Counted from the stretch's first letter, positions 17,624 to 26,830 are shown. The stretch is DNA of 64,000 nucleotides from JAUIAI01 sp049680625 (GCA_049680625.1 JBAUID010000182.1:75979-139978); one strand, 5' to 3'. Made by a program: numbers and translations. The notes: generated from the letters alone by a model not told the origin.

Positions 17624-18493
17624 ATGAATAAGGCTATCAGGATAAAAAGCAAACTGCAGGCAATCCGTTCACGAACAATACTGACAGCATTGACAGCAAT
17701 GCCAGGCCTGATGGTAGTGAGCGTTCACGCACAAACAATGGACTGCGTAATCCAGCCACATCAAATTATTCAGGTTGGCAGCGCCGTCCCGGGCATTATC
17801 GATCAAATGCAAGTTGAACGCGGAGACATCGTCACGGCCGGTCAAGTCGTCGCCACGCTTCGCGACCAGGTTGAGGTGGCCGCACTAAGGCTGGCCCAGG
17901 CAAGGGCTCGCTCGCAATCCGAAGTTGTCGCCGCAAATAAAACACGCGAATTCGCAGATCGCGAACTGTCCCGAGCCAAAAAACTGGCTGGCGAGAAATT
18001 TGTTAGCCGAAACTACGTTGACAAGGCGTCAACTGACGCATCGGTAGCAAACGCAAAACACCGACAGGCTTCAGAGCGACGTGAACTCGCCCTGCGCGAA
18101 CTGGAGGTTGCCCGGGCACAGCTTGCGCAACGCACTATCAAATCACCGATCTCCGGGGTTGTTGTCGACCGCTTGTTATCGCCAGGCGAATTTGTCGACG
18201 AAAAACCACTGGCGAAAATCGCACAAATAGATCCGCTGCGTGTTGAAGTTGTCGTACCCGCCGCCTATTTCGGACAAATTAAAACCGGCGCCATCGGAAA
18301 GGTCACACCCCAGTTTCAAAATGCCAAAATTGCACAAGCGACAGTAAGCATAGTCGATCGAATCGTAGATGCAGCCTCAAATACGTTTCGGGTTCGCCTT
18401 GAACTTCCGAACCCGAACAACGAAATCCCACCCGGGCTGCGTTGTGAGGTTGACCTTGGTTTAGAGCAACCAGTTGAAATTAAAAAGCAATAA
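17624..18493 (+). CDS. HlyD-type periplasmic adaptor (cluster A)
   Basis: 289 residues with a signal peptide (hydrophobic stretch at about 20-33, ending VHAQ), hence periplasmic and without a retained inner-membrane anchor unless uncleaved. The MFP order is visible: lipoyl half (VGSAVPGIIDQMQVERGDIVTAGQVVA), a coiled-coil hairpin rich in Ala/Arg/Glu (about 85-160), the second lipoyl half (IKSPISGVVVDRLLSPGEFV) and a beta-barrel. It is shorter than RND adaptors, lacking the membrane-proximal domain. It follows the SecA-like gene by 2 bases and would bridge the two inner-membrane fusions of the cluster to an outer-membrane channel. No TolC is encoded here; one lies in cluster B. Confidence 0.87.
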   Translation: MNKAIRIKSKLQAIRSRTILTALTAMPGLMVVSVHAQTMDCVIQPHQIIQVGSAVPGIIDQMQVERGDIVTAGQVVATLRDQVEVAALRLAQARARSQSEVVAANKTREFADRELSRAKKLAGEKFVSRNYVDKASTDASVANAKHRQASERRELALRELEVARAQLAQRTIKSPISGVVVDRLLSPGEFVDEKPLAKIAQIDPLRVEVVVPAAYFGQIKTGAIGKVTPQFQNAKIAQATVSIVDRIVDAASNTFRVRLELPNPNNEIPPGLRCEVDLGLEQPVEIKKQ

Positions 18494-18503
18494 CTGACAA
18501 GAA

Positions 18504-20021
18504 ATGAAAAAGCCATCACCAATTGTCATCATTGCAAGCGGACTGATCATCCTCAGTTGCGCGATCGTGTTGATGGGTGACTTTTTTTTCTCTTATTTGC
18601 CAGACCGTCAGGTCGAAAAGCGCCATGAGCGCCAGCGTATTGCCAATACCATTGCCATTCCGGTACTTGACCTTCTAAGCCAAGGAGAACTTAACCGACT
18701 AACTACCCTACTCAACGACTTTGTCAGACAAGATACAGATATCATGTCTGCGGCGATTCGAAAACACGATGGCAACATGCTGACATCAACGATCAATCAC
18801 TTCAGGCATTGGACTGACGCAGTTCACAGCGACAACCCGTCGTCGTATGCGACTGTCCCCATCGATACAACGAGCGGCAGCTGGGGGGCGATTGAACTTG
18901 TCTTTGAACCGAACAGGGCTGGTTTTCTCGCTGTTCTGCACCGCCAACCCGGCCTTGCACTGCTGCTGAGTATTGTCGCTTTTGGCGCGGTGGCTTACGG
19001 CTTGTATATGAAGCGAATCTTGCGTCAGTTCGACCCCAATACGGTTATTCCAGAACGCGTTCGCGTCGCATTCGATGCGATGACTGAAGGGGTAGTCATT
19101 GTCGATGGAGAAGGGAGGATTGCACTAACCAACGACAAATTTCGAGAGATGGGATACACCCCCGACCCCAAGCTCACTGCAACCCGATTATCCGAAGTTC
19201 GCTGGCTTCGTAACCGACTCTCAGAACACTCGGACTACCACCCCTGGACGCGCAGTATGCGTGAACAACAACCCATTGTTGGCGAAGAGCTGACACCAAA
19301 TTCTCCGGGAGTTGATGACGAGCACATCATTGTCAACTGCGCACCAATCGTAGACTCCCGAAACGAAATTCGCGGTTGTATGGTCACATTTGACAACATC
19401 ACAGAACTGCATCAGGTGAACCAGCAGCTAGGCCGTACGCTGGAAGAGTTACGGGCATCTCGTCGCGAAGTCGAAGAAAAAGCAGCTGATCTGCAACGTC
19501 TGGCAAATGTCGACTACCTGACCGGTGTACTCAACAGACGGGCATTTACCGAAAAGGCGACCGAAATTTTTAGCGTTGCAAGCCAGCAGCGCCATGTCTT
19601 TTCCTGTGTCATGATTGACATTGATCACTTCAAGACTATTAACGACACTTTCGGCCATGGGGTTGGCGATATAGTGATTCAGTCGGTCGCCGATATTCTT
19701 ATGGCCAACACCCGCGATGAAGATCTGGTTGGGCGACTCGGCGGGGAAGAGTTTTGTATCGCCCTGCCTAATTCCGGTCAGGAAACAGCGATGGAAGTCG
19801 CCCTGCGGATTCGAATCGCAGTTGAATCACAGATAGTTGATACAATCAAACAGCTCGACGGCCATACCGTAACGGCAAGCCTTGGGGTCGCTGTCTACAA
19901 CAAGCATCACAAAGACTTACTCGCATTGGTTGAATCGTCGGACAAAGCCTTATACGAAGCTAAAGAAAGTGGTCGAAACAAGGTCTGCCTGGCCGACTCT
20001 TCAAATTCGGTTCCTGCTTGA
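18504..20021 (+). CDS. Membrane diguanylate cyclase (PAS-GGDEF)
   Basis: 505 residues: a first membrane span (about 7-30), a periplasmic sensor loop of about 115 residues, a second span (about 150-167), a PAS-like domain (about 185-300, with AFDAMTEGVVIVDGEGRI), a coiled linker (LEELRASRREVEEKAADLQRL) and a C-terminal GGDEF domain. The active-site motif is GGEEF, and an RDED sits five residues before it as the RxxD inhibitory site, so the domain should make c-di-GMP and be feedback-inhibited. It starts 10 bases after the adaptor stop, as last gene of cluster A, and c-di-GMP may control use of the export machine or its surface product. Start and family are clear; the signal sensed is unknown. 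Confidence 0.9.
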   Translation: MKKPSPIVIIASGLIILSCAIVLMGDFFFSYLPDRQVEKRHERQRIANTIAIPVLDLLSQGELNRLTTLLNDFVRQDTDIMSAAIRKHDGNMLTSTINHFRHWTDAVHSDNPSSYATVPIDTTSGSWGAIELVFEPNRAGFLAVLHRQPGLALLLSIVAFGAVAYGLYMKRILRQFDPNTVIPERVRVAFDAMTEGVVIVDGEGRIALTNDKFREMGYTPDPKLTATRLSEVRWLRNRLSEHSDYHPWTRSMREQQPIVGEELTPNSPGVDDEHIIVNCAPIVDSRNEIRGCMVTFDNITELHQVNQQLGRTLEELRASRREVEEKAADLQRLANVDYLTGVLNRRAFTEKATEIFSVASQQRHVFSCVMIDIDHFKTINDTFGHGVGDIVIQSVADILMANTRDEDLVGRLGGEEFCIALPNSGQETAMEVALRIRIAVESQIVDTIKQLDGHTVTASLGVAVYNKHHKDLLALVESSDKALYEAKESGRNKVCLADSSNSVPA

Positions 20022-20030
20022 TAGCGAATC

Positions 20031-20066
20031 TCAGCAATCTCAGCAATCTCAGAACTCACAGAACTT
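20031..20066. repeat. Short imperfect tandem repeat
   Basis: TCTCAGCAA is present twice in a row, followed by degenerate copies (TCTCAGAAC, TCACAGAAC), just after the diguanylate cyclase stop codon. It has no obvious role. Confidence 0.5.
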
Positions 20067-20126
20067 TCATAACGCCCAGAAGCAGTTATAGTGATGGCTG
20101 ATCAAAAGCTATCGTGACTGCTTCCA

Positions 20127-21854
20127 ATGACAAAGAAAAATAAACCCGAAGAACTTCGTAGCCATCGCTGGTATGGCACGGATAACCTTCGCGCCTTCGG
20201 CCATCGTTCTCGTACCTACCAAATGGGTTTTTCCAAGGACGAGTTTGCCGGCAAACCGGTCATCGCGCTGGTCAATACCTGGAGTGATATTAACCCTTGT
20301 CATGCGCATTTGCGCTTGCGTGCGGAAGAGGTAAAGCGAGGAGTATGGCAGGCAGGAGGTTACCCGGTTGAAATACCGGCAATGACACTTGCCGAAACAA
20401 TGCAAAAGCCAACAACAATGCTTTATCGAAACCTGCTGGCAATGGAAACCGAAGAAATTTTGCGATCGTATCCAGCAGACGGCTGTGTGCTGCTCGGTGG
20501 TTGCGACAAAACCGTACCCGGTCTGCTAATGGGTGCTATCTCAATGGACTTGCCAACGATCTTCTTGCCAGCCGGCCCGATGTTACGAGGCAACTGGCAA
20601 GGTCGGTCTCTTGGTTCGGGCAGTGATGTCTGGAAATACCATTCAGAGCTTCGGGCCGGAAAAATCACCGAAGACGACTGGACAGAAATCGAGATGGGCA
20701 TTGCCCGCTCTTATGGCACCTGTATGACGTTTGGAACCGCCTCAACAATGGCCTGCCTAACTGAAGCACTGGGGTTAATTCTGCCAGGCGGGGCAACAAT
20801 TCCCTCAGTTGACTCTAATCATTCCAGGCTGGCAGTGGCCAGCGGTAAACGAATTGTCGACATGGTTTGGGAAGATCTGAAGCCGTCAACAATACTAACG
20901 AGGCAGAGCTTCGAAAACGCAATTACAGTCATGATGGCAGGCGGAGGGTCGACCAACGCCGTGATTCACCTTGTGGCAATGGCACGGCGTGCAGGCATCG
21001 ATATTTCACTGCAAGACTTCGACCGAATCGCGGCAAAAACCCCGGTCACCCTGAACTTACGTCCATCCGGAAAATACCTGATGGAAGATCTTTACTACGC
21101 CGGCGGCTCGACCGCTTTCTTTGAGTCGCTCCGCAGCCTGCTGCATACTGACGAAATGACGTGTAACGGCTCCAGCATTGGAGACAACATTAAGAACAGC
21201 AAGATTCATGCACCCGATGTAATCAAGTCGATTGACGATCCTATTGAAGCAACTGGCGGCATCGCAATATTAAAAGGCAATCTGGCTCCCGAAGGTGCGG
21301 TCATCAAGACTGCAGCGGCGTCACCCGAATTACTGGTACATCGCGGGCCGGCAGTAGTTTTTGACAACTACAATGATCTTGACAAGCGTCTGGACGACCC
21401 AAACCTTAATGTCACGAAAGACTCGGTTTTGGTGCTACGCAATGCCGGGCCACAGGGTGGACCGGGCATGCCGGAATGGGGCATGATGCCGTTACCGAAA
21501 AAGCTCCTTGAGGCTGGCGTTCGGGACATGCTCCGACTATCCGATGCACGCATGAGTGGCACAAGCTACGGCACGGTGGTACTGCATATTTCTCCGGAGT
21601 CTGCAGTTGGCGGGCCACTTGCCCTGGTCCAGGACGGCGATATTATCAGCATGGACGCCCACCAGCGGTCACTCAACATTGAAGTTGACGAAGTCGAACT
21701 TGAGCGACGGCGCGAACAGTGGAAAAGGCCAGTCACCAAATTTGAACGTGGCTATGGCCTGCTCTACAACAACCACGTTCTCCAGGCGCATGAAGGCTGC
21801 GATTTCGATTTCCTGGCTAGTGCTGACCACACTGATGAGCCGGAAATCCATTAA
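20127..21854 (+). CDS. IlvD/Edd-family dehydratase, sugar-acid type
   Basis: 575 residues of the IlvD/Edd iron-sulfur dehydratase family. Likely cluster-binding cysteines lie in NTWSDINPCHAHL, LLGGCDKTVPG and ARSYGTCMTFGTAS. The C-terminal domain has DARMSGTSYGTVVLH and SPESAVGGPLALVQDGD. The start RSHRWYGTDNLRAFGHRSR and overall length resemble pentonate dehydratases (L-arabinonate/D-xylonate) more than the branched-chain amino acid IlvD. These enzymes remove water from a 2,3-dihydroxy acid to give a 2-keto-3-deoxy acid. It faces a dioxygenase gene convergently and has no sugar-dehydrogenase neighbour, so the substrate is open. Confidence 0.87.
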   Translation: MTKKNKPEELRSHRWYGTDNLRAFGHRSRTYQMGFSKDEFAGKPVIALVNTWSDINPCHAHLRLRAEEVKRGVWQAGGYPVEIPAMTLAETMQKPTTMLYRNLLAMETEEILRSYPADGCVLLGGCDKTVPGLLMGAISMDLPTIFLPAGPMLRGNWQGRSLGSGSDVWKYHSELRAGKITEDDWTEIEMGIARSYGTCMTFGTASTMACLTEALGLILPGGATIPSVDSNHSRLAVASGKRIVDMVWEDLKPSTILTRQSFENAITVMMAGGGSTNAVIHLVAMARRAGIDISLQDFDRIAAKTPVTLNLRPSGKYLMEDLYYAGGSTAFFESLRSLLHTDEMTCNGSSIGDNIKNSKIHAPDVIKSIDDPIEATGGIAILKGNLAPEGAVIKTAAASPELLVHRGPAVVFDNYNDLDKRLDDPNLNVTKDSVLVLRNAGPQGGPGMPEWGMMPLPKKLLEAGVRDMLRLSDARMSGTSYGTVVLHISPESAVGGPLALVQDGDIISMDAHQRSLNIEVDEVELERRREQWKRPVTKFERGYGLLYNNHVLQAHEGCDFDFLASADHTDEPEIH

Positions 21855-21887
21855 CGCAACACCAAGGCATCGATACCATTAGTTGAT

Positions 21888-22895
21888 TCAGCCTAACTCT
21901 CCGTGATAACTGGTCGCACCTTCGTTACGATGCCACAGCCGATATAAAGAACGCTTTTGATCGGCCACTTCGTAGTCTTCGAACTCGCTGCGATAGTGAC
22001 CGATTTCATGGTTATTGAGGTACTGTATCTGCCCAGGCTCCAAGGCTGATTCGAACCACAAATCAGGCTCGGACGAAACGGCATCAACGATATTAAGCGC
22101 TTCCAAAAGCTGGTCGTCGACTGTCTCGCCAGCCACTTCGTAGCCCTTGCGCACCAGTGACGGGTTAGCCCTGGCATACAGTTTATCGCCACGCCAACTG
22201 AAAAATGGCGCCCACGTCACCGGTGCGTCAGCAGCACCGTGTTCCTTTTGCCGGTCAAACAACATTGGCTGATACAGTCGATCGAGTGCGACTGACGACA
22301 CCTGGGCAATACGCTCATGGACAGTGTAAAGGCTGCAAAAGCGACTAATACCCCCTGATTTCGCCGCGCGATGACAAAACAGCCCGACCGAATCAGGCAC
22401 CATTCGGCCAAAGGCATTGTCAGTATGAAAGTTCAGTTCAATATTGGTATGAGAACCACGAACGCCGTATTGAAACGCTTTTCCCGAATCATGAACGTGA
22501 TAAATCATTTGCCCAATGTATTTCTGGGCAACCGGGCGACCAATCAGCTGGCCTAACAACCAGTAGATTTCGATCATCGACTGAAGTGAATATCTGTCAA
22601 CCGGCAATCGATCAAGAACAGCGAACCCGACCCCGTTGCTAATTATTCCAAGTAACTGCCCAGTTGCATCGCGACAGTGCGGAATGTCTACATCGGCTAC
22701 CCGGCGCTGCATTAATTCAACGGGATTTGCATCAATATAAGCAGCGAGCTGGTCAATTTCGGCTAGCGCTGACGGGGTCAGTTCAACTCGCCAGTCAGCA
22801 TCGCGAATATCGCCGGCAAGCCATTGTGCCCTTGTTCGGCTGACAGGTCGTCTCTGACTGACTTCGTGGCTGCAATCAAGGCGTTCTACCGGCAT
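21888..22895 (-). CDS. TauD/TfdA-family Fe(II)/2-oxoglutarate dioxygenase
   Basis: 335 residues. The metal-binding HxD lies in LNFHTDNAFG, with the distal His probably in YLNNHEIGHYRSEF. The 2-oxoglutarate-binding Arg is in the QKRSLYRLWHR region at the C-terminus. The N-terminal half contains the KYIGQMIYHVHDSG stretch typical of the TauD clade. A strong GGAGG precedes ATG 22895. It is the last of five leftward genes (enoyl-CoA hydratase, HMG-CoA-lyase-like, PhyH, CitE-like, this gene) spaced 18-56 bases apart. It would hydroxylate a small acid or related substrate using 2-oxoglutarate and oxygen. The substrate is unknown. Confidence 0.87.
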   Translation of the reverse strand: MPVERLDCSHEVSQRRPVSRTRAQWLAGDIRDADWRVELTPSALAEIDQLAAYIDANPVELMQRRVADVDIPHCRDATGQLLGIISNGVGFAVLDRLPVDRYSLQSMIEIYWLLGQLIGRPVAQKYIGQMIYHVHDSGKAFQYGVRGSHTNIELNFHTDNAFGRMVPDSVGLFCHRAAKSGGISRFCSLYTVHERIAQVSSVALDRLYQPMLFDRQKEHGAADAPVTWAPFFSWRGDKLYARANPSLVRKGYEVAGETVDDQLLEALNIVDAVSSEPDLWFESALEPGQIQYLNNHEIGHYRSEFEDYEVADQKRSLYRLWHRNEGATSYHGELG

Positions 22896-22913
22896 AACAC
22901 GTCCTCCGTGAAT

Positions 22914-23780
22914 TCAACTCGACATGCGCTCTGCAATAGCGAGTATCCGCCTCATCTCACGCAGTACGGGGCGCTCTATGAGTTTTCCGTCAATTACGAC
23001 CAGTCCGGTATCAGCCTCGTCAAAGGCAGCGGTAATACGCCGGGCATTGGCAACCTCATCAGCTGACGGGGTAAACACCTTGTTGATGGCAGCAATTTGT
23101 TTTGGATGAATGGAACCTTTACCTGAGAAACCAAGATTCTTAGCTTGCTGCGACGCCCTCTGCAAACCGTCAGGGTCTTGTAAATCGAGGAAAGGCACGT
23201 CGATGACGTCAATGCTGGCGGACGCAGCAGCATGAACCACGCGCGACCTTGCATACAGCAGGGAATCCCAGTCACCACTACATCGAAGCTCGGCCGCCAT
23301 ATCAACACCGCCAAAAAACAAGGCGTCAATTCGGTCACTGGAACGGGCGATATCAAATGCGGCCTCCAGTGCCGCATTGGTTTCAATAATTATATGTAGT
23401 CGGGTGTGATGACCTCGCTCAGTAAGCAAGTTATCAAGCCAAATGACTTCGTCAGGAGTTCGTACCTTCGGCAACATCAGTGCTGGCGGCGGCGTATCGC
23501 TATCGATAACAGCCTGCACGTCGGCCAGCCCGAAGGCTTCGCGCAGGCAATTTATCCGGACGATTCGTTCAACACCATCAAGTGCCTGTGGCTCGGCAAA
23601 TAACCCCAAACCCAGCTTGCGTGCGTTCGCTTTGTCTTTAGGCGCAATACCGTCTTCAAGTTCGACACAGACAATATCGGTACCGCTGGCCAGGGCTTTT
23701 GGGTACATATCAGGGCGCAGACCCGGCGTAAAAATAAAGCTTCGGCGTGGTCGAATCACACGACTACTGGGTTCGTTCAT
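22914..23780 (-). CDS. HpcH/HpaI aldolase, CitE-like CoA-ester lyase
   Basis: 288 residues from ATG 23780 (AGGA six bases before it; an in-frame TTG at 23786 is less likely). It is a TIM-barrel CitE-like lyase: RRSFIFTPGLRPDMYPKAL, DIVCVELEDGIAPKDK (metal/CoA site Glu and Asp), LMLPKVRTPDEV, IIIETNAALEAA and the C-terminal GFSGKGSIHPKQI. Such enzymes split malyl-, beta-methylmalyl- or citramalyl-CoA into acetyl-CoA or propionyl-CoA plus glyoxylate or pyruvate. A MaoC-type hydratase and a class III CoA-transferase gene lie in the divergent operon, so (S)- or (R)-citramalyl-CoA lyase is an attractive assignment, by inference. Confidence 0.88.
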   Translation of the reverse strand: MNEPSSRVIRPRRSFIFTPGLRPDMYPKALASGTDIVCVELEDGIAPKDKANARKLGLGLFAEPQALDGVERIVRINCLREAFGLADVQAVIDSDTPPPALMLPKVRTPDEVIWLDNLLTERGHHTRLHIIIETNAALEAAFDIARSSDRIDALFFGGVDMAAELRCSGDWDSLLYARSRVVHAAASASIDVIDVPFLDLQDPDGLQRASQQAKNLGFSGKGSIHPKQIAAINKVFTPSADEVANARRITAAFDEADTGLVVIDGKLIERPVLREMRRILAIAERMSS

Positions 23781-23801
23781 GAACAATCCTGTATTTGCAA
23801 A

Positions 23802-24695
23802 CTAAGCGTTTTCGCCTGCCTGTGCAGCAAAAATCGAGGTGTAGCCCCCAGACCAGTCGGGGGGAATCTGACAGGGGCGCGGATCGTGTTCCGCCCAGCG
23901 CGCGGGATGACCGCGAACTAATTCGTAGGCATGGGAGGACGGGTCGGGATGTGGGGTATAAGCCTTGGCATCAGCAGCGCTGTAACAATTAAGCAGTAAC
24001 GGGCGCGGCTGCGACGACTGGCTGGCCGGCGAGTAATGCACTGTCCGGCAATTGTGAATTGTGATCGACCCGGCCGGCCCTGTCAGGTAGACCGCTTTGC
24101 TTATATCGATCGCGGCGGCATCCTCGTCCTGCAGATTACCTGTCCACTTGCCGTTCTTATCGTATAAATCGTAGAGCGGGCCATTTTGGCTGGCCGGCAA
24201 TATACCAACCGGTCCGTTTGACATATCGGTATCGTGCAGATAGCAGCCAATTGTCAACACGTTGTAATTCGTGTGCGGGAAAAACTGGCTATCCTGATGC
24301 CAATTCACGGTGTCCGTAGATGAAGCCTGGTCAAACCATTTGAAATTCAGCTTGCTATGATGAAATACCACGTCCGGCCCCACTAAGTCCGCTGCCACGT
24401 CGGCCATTAACCCGGAAGCAAACTCCCAATAGGCTGCATGCTGGTCATCGGGACGCTTGATCCGGCGCACTACCGGACGTTCACGACAATGACCTGGTCC
24501 GATATCAAATACTTCGCCGGACACAGTAACCTGACGGCTGGCCTGTACAAAATCTTCAGTAACATTGCGCAACGCATCAATAGTTTCAGCTGGCACAAGG
24601 CTGTCAACACTCACGTATCCAAGTTCGAAATATTGCTCACGCTGCCGCTGAGTCAGAACACGCGCTGGATTCGACAGAATTTTTTCAGGTGTCAT
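23802..24695 (-). CDS. Phytanoyl-CoA dioxygenase (PhyH) family protein
   Basis: 297 residues of the PhyH Fe(II)/2-oxoglutarate family. The HxD motif is in VNWHQDSQFFPHTNYNVLTIG and the distal His in IHNCRTVHYSPAS. The N-terminal REQYFELGYVSVDSLVPAETI is the typical family opening. Bacterial members hydroxylate diverse substrates, including amino acids, ectoine and small acyl compounds, often without CoA. It sits 22 bases after the HMG-CoA-lyase-like gene and 21 bases before the CitE-like gene, within one operon, so it should act in the same catabolic route. It is one of two distinct dioxygenases there, which hints at a substrate that needs oxidative activation. Confidence 0.87.
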   Translation of the reverse strand: MTPEKILSNPARVLTQRQREQYFELGYVSVDSLVPAETIDALRNVTEDFVQASRQVTVSGEVFDIGPGHCRERPVVRRIKRPDDQHAAYWEFASGLMADVAADLVGPDVVFHHSKLNFKWFDQASSTDTVNWHQDSQFFPHTNYNVLTIGCYLHDTDMSNGPVGILPASQNGPLYDLYDKNGKWTGNLQDEDAAAIDISKAVYLTGPAGSITIHNCRTVHYSPASQSSQPRPLLLNCYSAADAKAYTPHPDPSSHAYELVRGHPARWAEHDPRPCQIPPDWSGGYTSIFAAQAGENA

Positions 24696-24717
24696 CTGCG
24701 TTCCTAAGTTGTGGTTA

Positions 24718-25650
24718 CTAAGACGTCATTTCGGACGGTTCGAAATTCTTGGCCACCCCTGCCCGACCAATACAGCCGTTCAGGGTTTCACCGGGCAGCC
24801 ATACCGGCAGTTTACTGCGAAGGGCCAGCAGGGCATCCAGGTTCACGCCGGTTTTAAACCCACTGCTTTGTAGCAGGTAAATGCAGTCTTCGGTTGCGAT
24901 ATTGCCCGATGCGCCTGGTGCGAACGGGCAGCCGCCGGTGCCACCAAGCGCCGAATCAAAGCGCCGGACCCCGGCTTCAAGTGCGGCGACAACATTGGCA
25001 AGCCCCATGCCACGGGTATCGTGGAAATGCGCAACCAGGGGGATCGCCACCCGTTTACCAATCTCACTCAGGATACGCTTGACCTGCATCGGGCTTGCAT
25101 AACCAACCGTATCAGCCACATTCATTTCATCAGCGCCGGCTCTTTCCAGGCGTTCAGCAAGTGCAAACACATCTTTCTCGGGTACTTCGCCCTGAATTGT
25201 GCAGCCAAAGGCGGTGGCAATCCCAGCGTTCAATTCGACCACGCCTTTGAGACCGCGGGCATCTCGCTCTTCTACCAATCGGGTAAATTCAGCGACCGAC
25301 TCATCAACAGTGCGCTTCACATTTGCCTTGTTATGGGCTTCACTGGCAGAAATAACAAAATTGATTTTCTGCGCATCGTTATCAAGCGCGCGGATAGCAC
25401 CTTTTAAATTTGGCACCAGGACCCCGGCCCGCATGCCTGGGATCTTTAAAGAGCCCTGCAACACATCGGCAGCATCGGCAAATTGAGGAATTACCTTGGG
25501 TGGCACAAACGACGTCACTTCAATTTCGCGAAAGCCGCAAGCCGCTTGTTCGCGAATCCACTGCAATTTAACCTCAGTAGAGATCATCGACTTCACTAAC
25601 TGCAATCCATCCCGAAGGCCGACTTCCCGAACGCTGACTTCATTACTCAT
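24718..25650 (-). CDS. Hydroxymethylglutaryl-CoA lyase-like aldolase
   Basis: 310 residues of the DRE-TIM metallolyase family: VSVREVGLRDGLQ (catalytic Arg-Asp) at the N-terminus, EIEVTSFVPPKVIPQFADA, the HFHDTRGMGLANVVAALEAGVRRFDSALGGTGGCPFAPGA region carrying the metal-binding HxH and the Cys loop, and NIATEDCIYLL. These are the hallmarks of HMG-CoA lyase, which splits HMG-CoA to acetoacetate and acetyl-CoA at the end of leucine catabolism. An AGGAGA ribosome site lies before ATG 25650. Next to it are an enoyl-CoA hydratase, a CoA-transferase and an acyl-CoA dehydrogenase. There is no methylcrotonyl-CoA carboxylase nearby, so a related 3-hydroxy-3-methyl acyl-CoA is also possible. Confidence 0.88.
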   Translation of the reverse strand: MSNEVSVREVGLRDGLQLVKSMISTEVKLQWIREQAACGFREIEVTSFVPPKVIPQFADAADVLQGSLKIPGMRAGVLVPNLKGAIRALDNDAQKINFVISASEAHNKANVKRTVDESVAEFTRLVEERDARGLKGVVELNAGIATAFGCTIQGEVPEKDVFALAERLERAGADEMNVADTVGYASPMQVKRILSEIGKRVAIPLVAHFHDTRGMGLANVVAALEAGVRRFDSALGGTGGCPFAPGASGNIATEDCIYLLQSSGFKTGVNLDALLALRSKLPVWLPGETLNGCIGRAGVAKNFEPSEMTS

Positions 25651-25706
25651 TTAATTCTCCTTTTCTGGCACCTCGTTGACTGCAACTTGTTCAGCTGCCC
25701 TTATTT

Positions 25707-26513
25707 TTAGCTGCCATTAAAGTGCGGTTTTCTCTTTTCGTTAAAAGCCTGGACGCCTTCGAGCCGATCCTGAGTGGGCACAGTACGGTTATAGGCTTCA
25801 ATTTCGAACCAAAGGCCATCGGACAATGACATTTGCAGGCCGCGATGAATCGCCTGCTTCGCCTGCCGAACAGCAATTGGCGCGTTTGCCGCAATTCGCT
25901 CAGCAATGTTGAGTGATTCGTCTAGCAACACATCCTGCGGATAAACCTCGTTCAGCAAACCCCATTGCAGCGCCTGCTCTGCTGAGAATGGCTTGGCGGA
26001 CAAGATCAGTTCTTTTGCGCGACGCTCACCCACCGCTCTGGCCAGGTTCTGGGTACCGCCGGCGCCCGGCATAATCCCCAGGCCAACTTCTGTCTGGGCA
26101 AAGCGTGCGGTTTCCGAACCGTACAAAAAATCACAGGCAGCCGCAATTTCACAGCCACCGCCATAGGCAGCTCCGTTAATGGCACCAATAACCGGGGTCG
26201 GACAGTCGATAAGATTGCGTAACATACGCTCAAAAATTCGATGCTGATAACTCCACGCTTCATCAGTCATCCCGTTGCGCTCTTTGAGGTCGCCGCCGGC
26301 ACAAAATGCTTTCTTACCAGCCCCGGTCAGCACCACACATCGCGCATCGCCCGGGTCTTGGGCGATGGCTTCGAACACCTGCCCAAGCTCGATGCCGAGT
26401 TGCGTATTCATTGCATTTGACGCGTTGGGACGATTTATTGTGACCAGCAAAACATGGGGTCTGGGTTTGCTCACTTCGAGCGTTTCGTAACTATCCTGAA
26501 TAGCAAAAGTCAT
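25707..26513 (-). CDS. Enoyl-CoA hydratase/isomerase family protein
   Basis: 268 residues of the crotonase fold. The CoA/oxyanion segment is KKAFCAGGDLKER, the second oxyanion segment is GAINGAAYGGGCEIAAACD, and the catalytic-loop stretch is FAQTEVGLGIMPGAGGTQNLAR, with Glu in the usual position. The C-terminal RLEGVQAFNEKRKPHFNGS is the standard ending of hydratases. It is first in the five-gene leftward operon and is divergent from the MaoC-type hydratase. With an HMG-CoA-lyase-like protein next, methylglutaconyl-CoA hydratase is one candidate role, but the sequence alone does not separate it from general short-chain enoyl-CoA hydratases. Confidence 0.88.
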   Translation of the reverse strand: MTFAIQDSYETLEVSKPRPHVLLVTINRPNASNAMNTQLGIELGQVFEAIAQDPGDARCVVLTGAGKKAFCAGGDLKERNGMTDEAWSYQHRIFERMLRNLIDCPTPVIGAINGAAYGGGCEIAAACDFLYGSETARFAQTEVGLGIMPGAGGTQNLARAVGERRAKELILSAKPFSAEQALQWGLLNEVYPQDVLLDESLNIAERIAANAPIAVRQAKQAIHRGLQMSLSDGLWFEIEAYNRTVPTQDRLEGVQAFNEKRKPHFNGS

Positions 26514-26830
26514 ACAATTTCCGTTAACAGCCTTTAAATGTGATGTGGCGGGCCGACAGATGCTGGTATGGCGGTGTAGCAGCGATGCGTTCAGACCCTG
26601 ACATTGAAGTCAGTCAGCAATCATGCCACGCGACACGACAGATTTAGGGTATTTTTGCACGATGATCCGTTTGCACACCAGCCAACGCATCTGGACCAAA
26701 TCGAGTGGGCTTGTCCGAATGGACCCGACCAGGCTACCAGAACATTGCGCGGTCAAAGATTTCAACCTATTGCCAACCCATTGCCAACCCAGTCACTCTT
26801 TCCCGCCAGTTTTCTAATCAGAATATTTCA
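26514..26830. promoter_or_regulatory. Divergent control region of the catabolic block
   Basis: 317 bases between the enoyl-CoA hydratase (leftward) and MaoC-type hydratase (rightward) starts. It contains an exact tandem 11-base repeat, ATTGCCAACCC at 26769-26779 and 26780-26790, about 40 bases before the rightward start, and a weaker TGAC-N6-GTCA palindrome at 26599-26612. No regulator gene is adjacent and I see no small gene. Confidence 0.45.
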
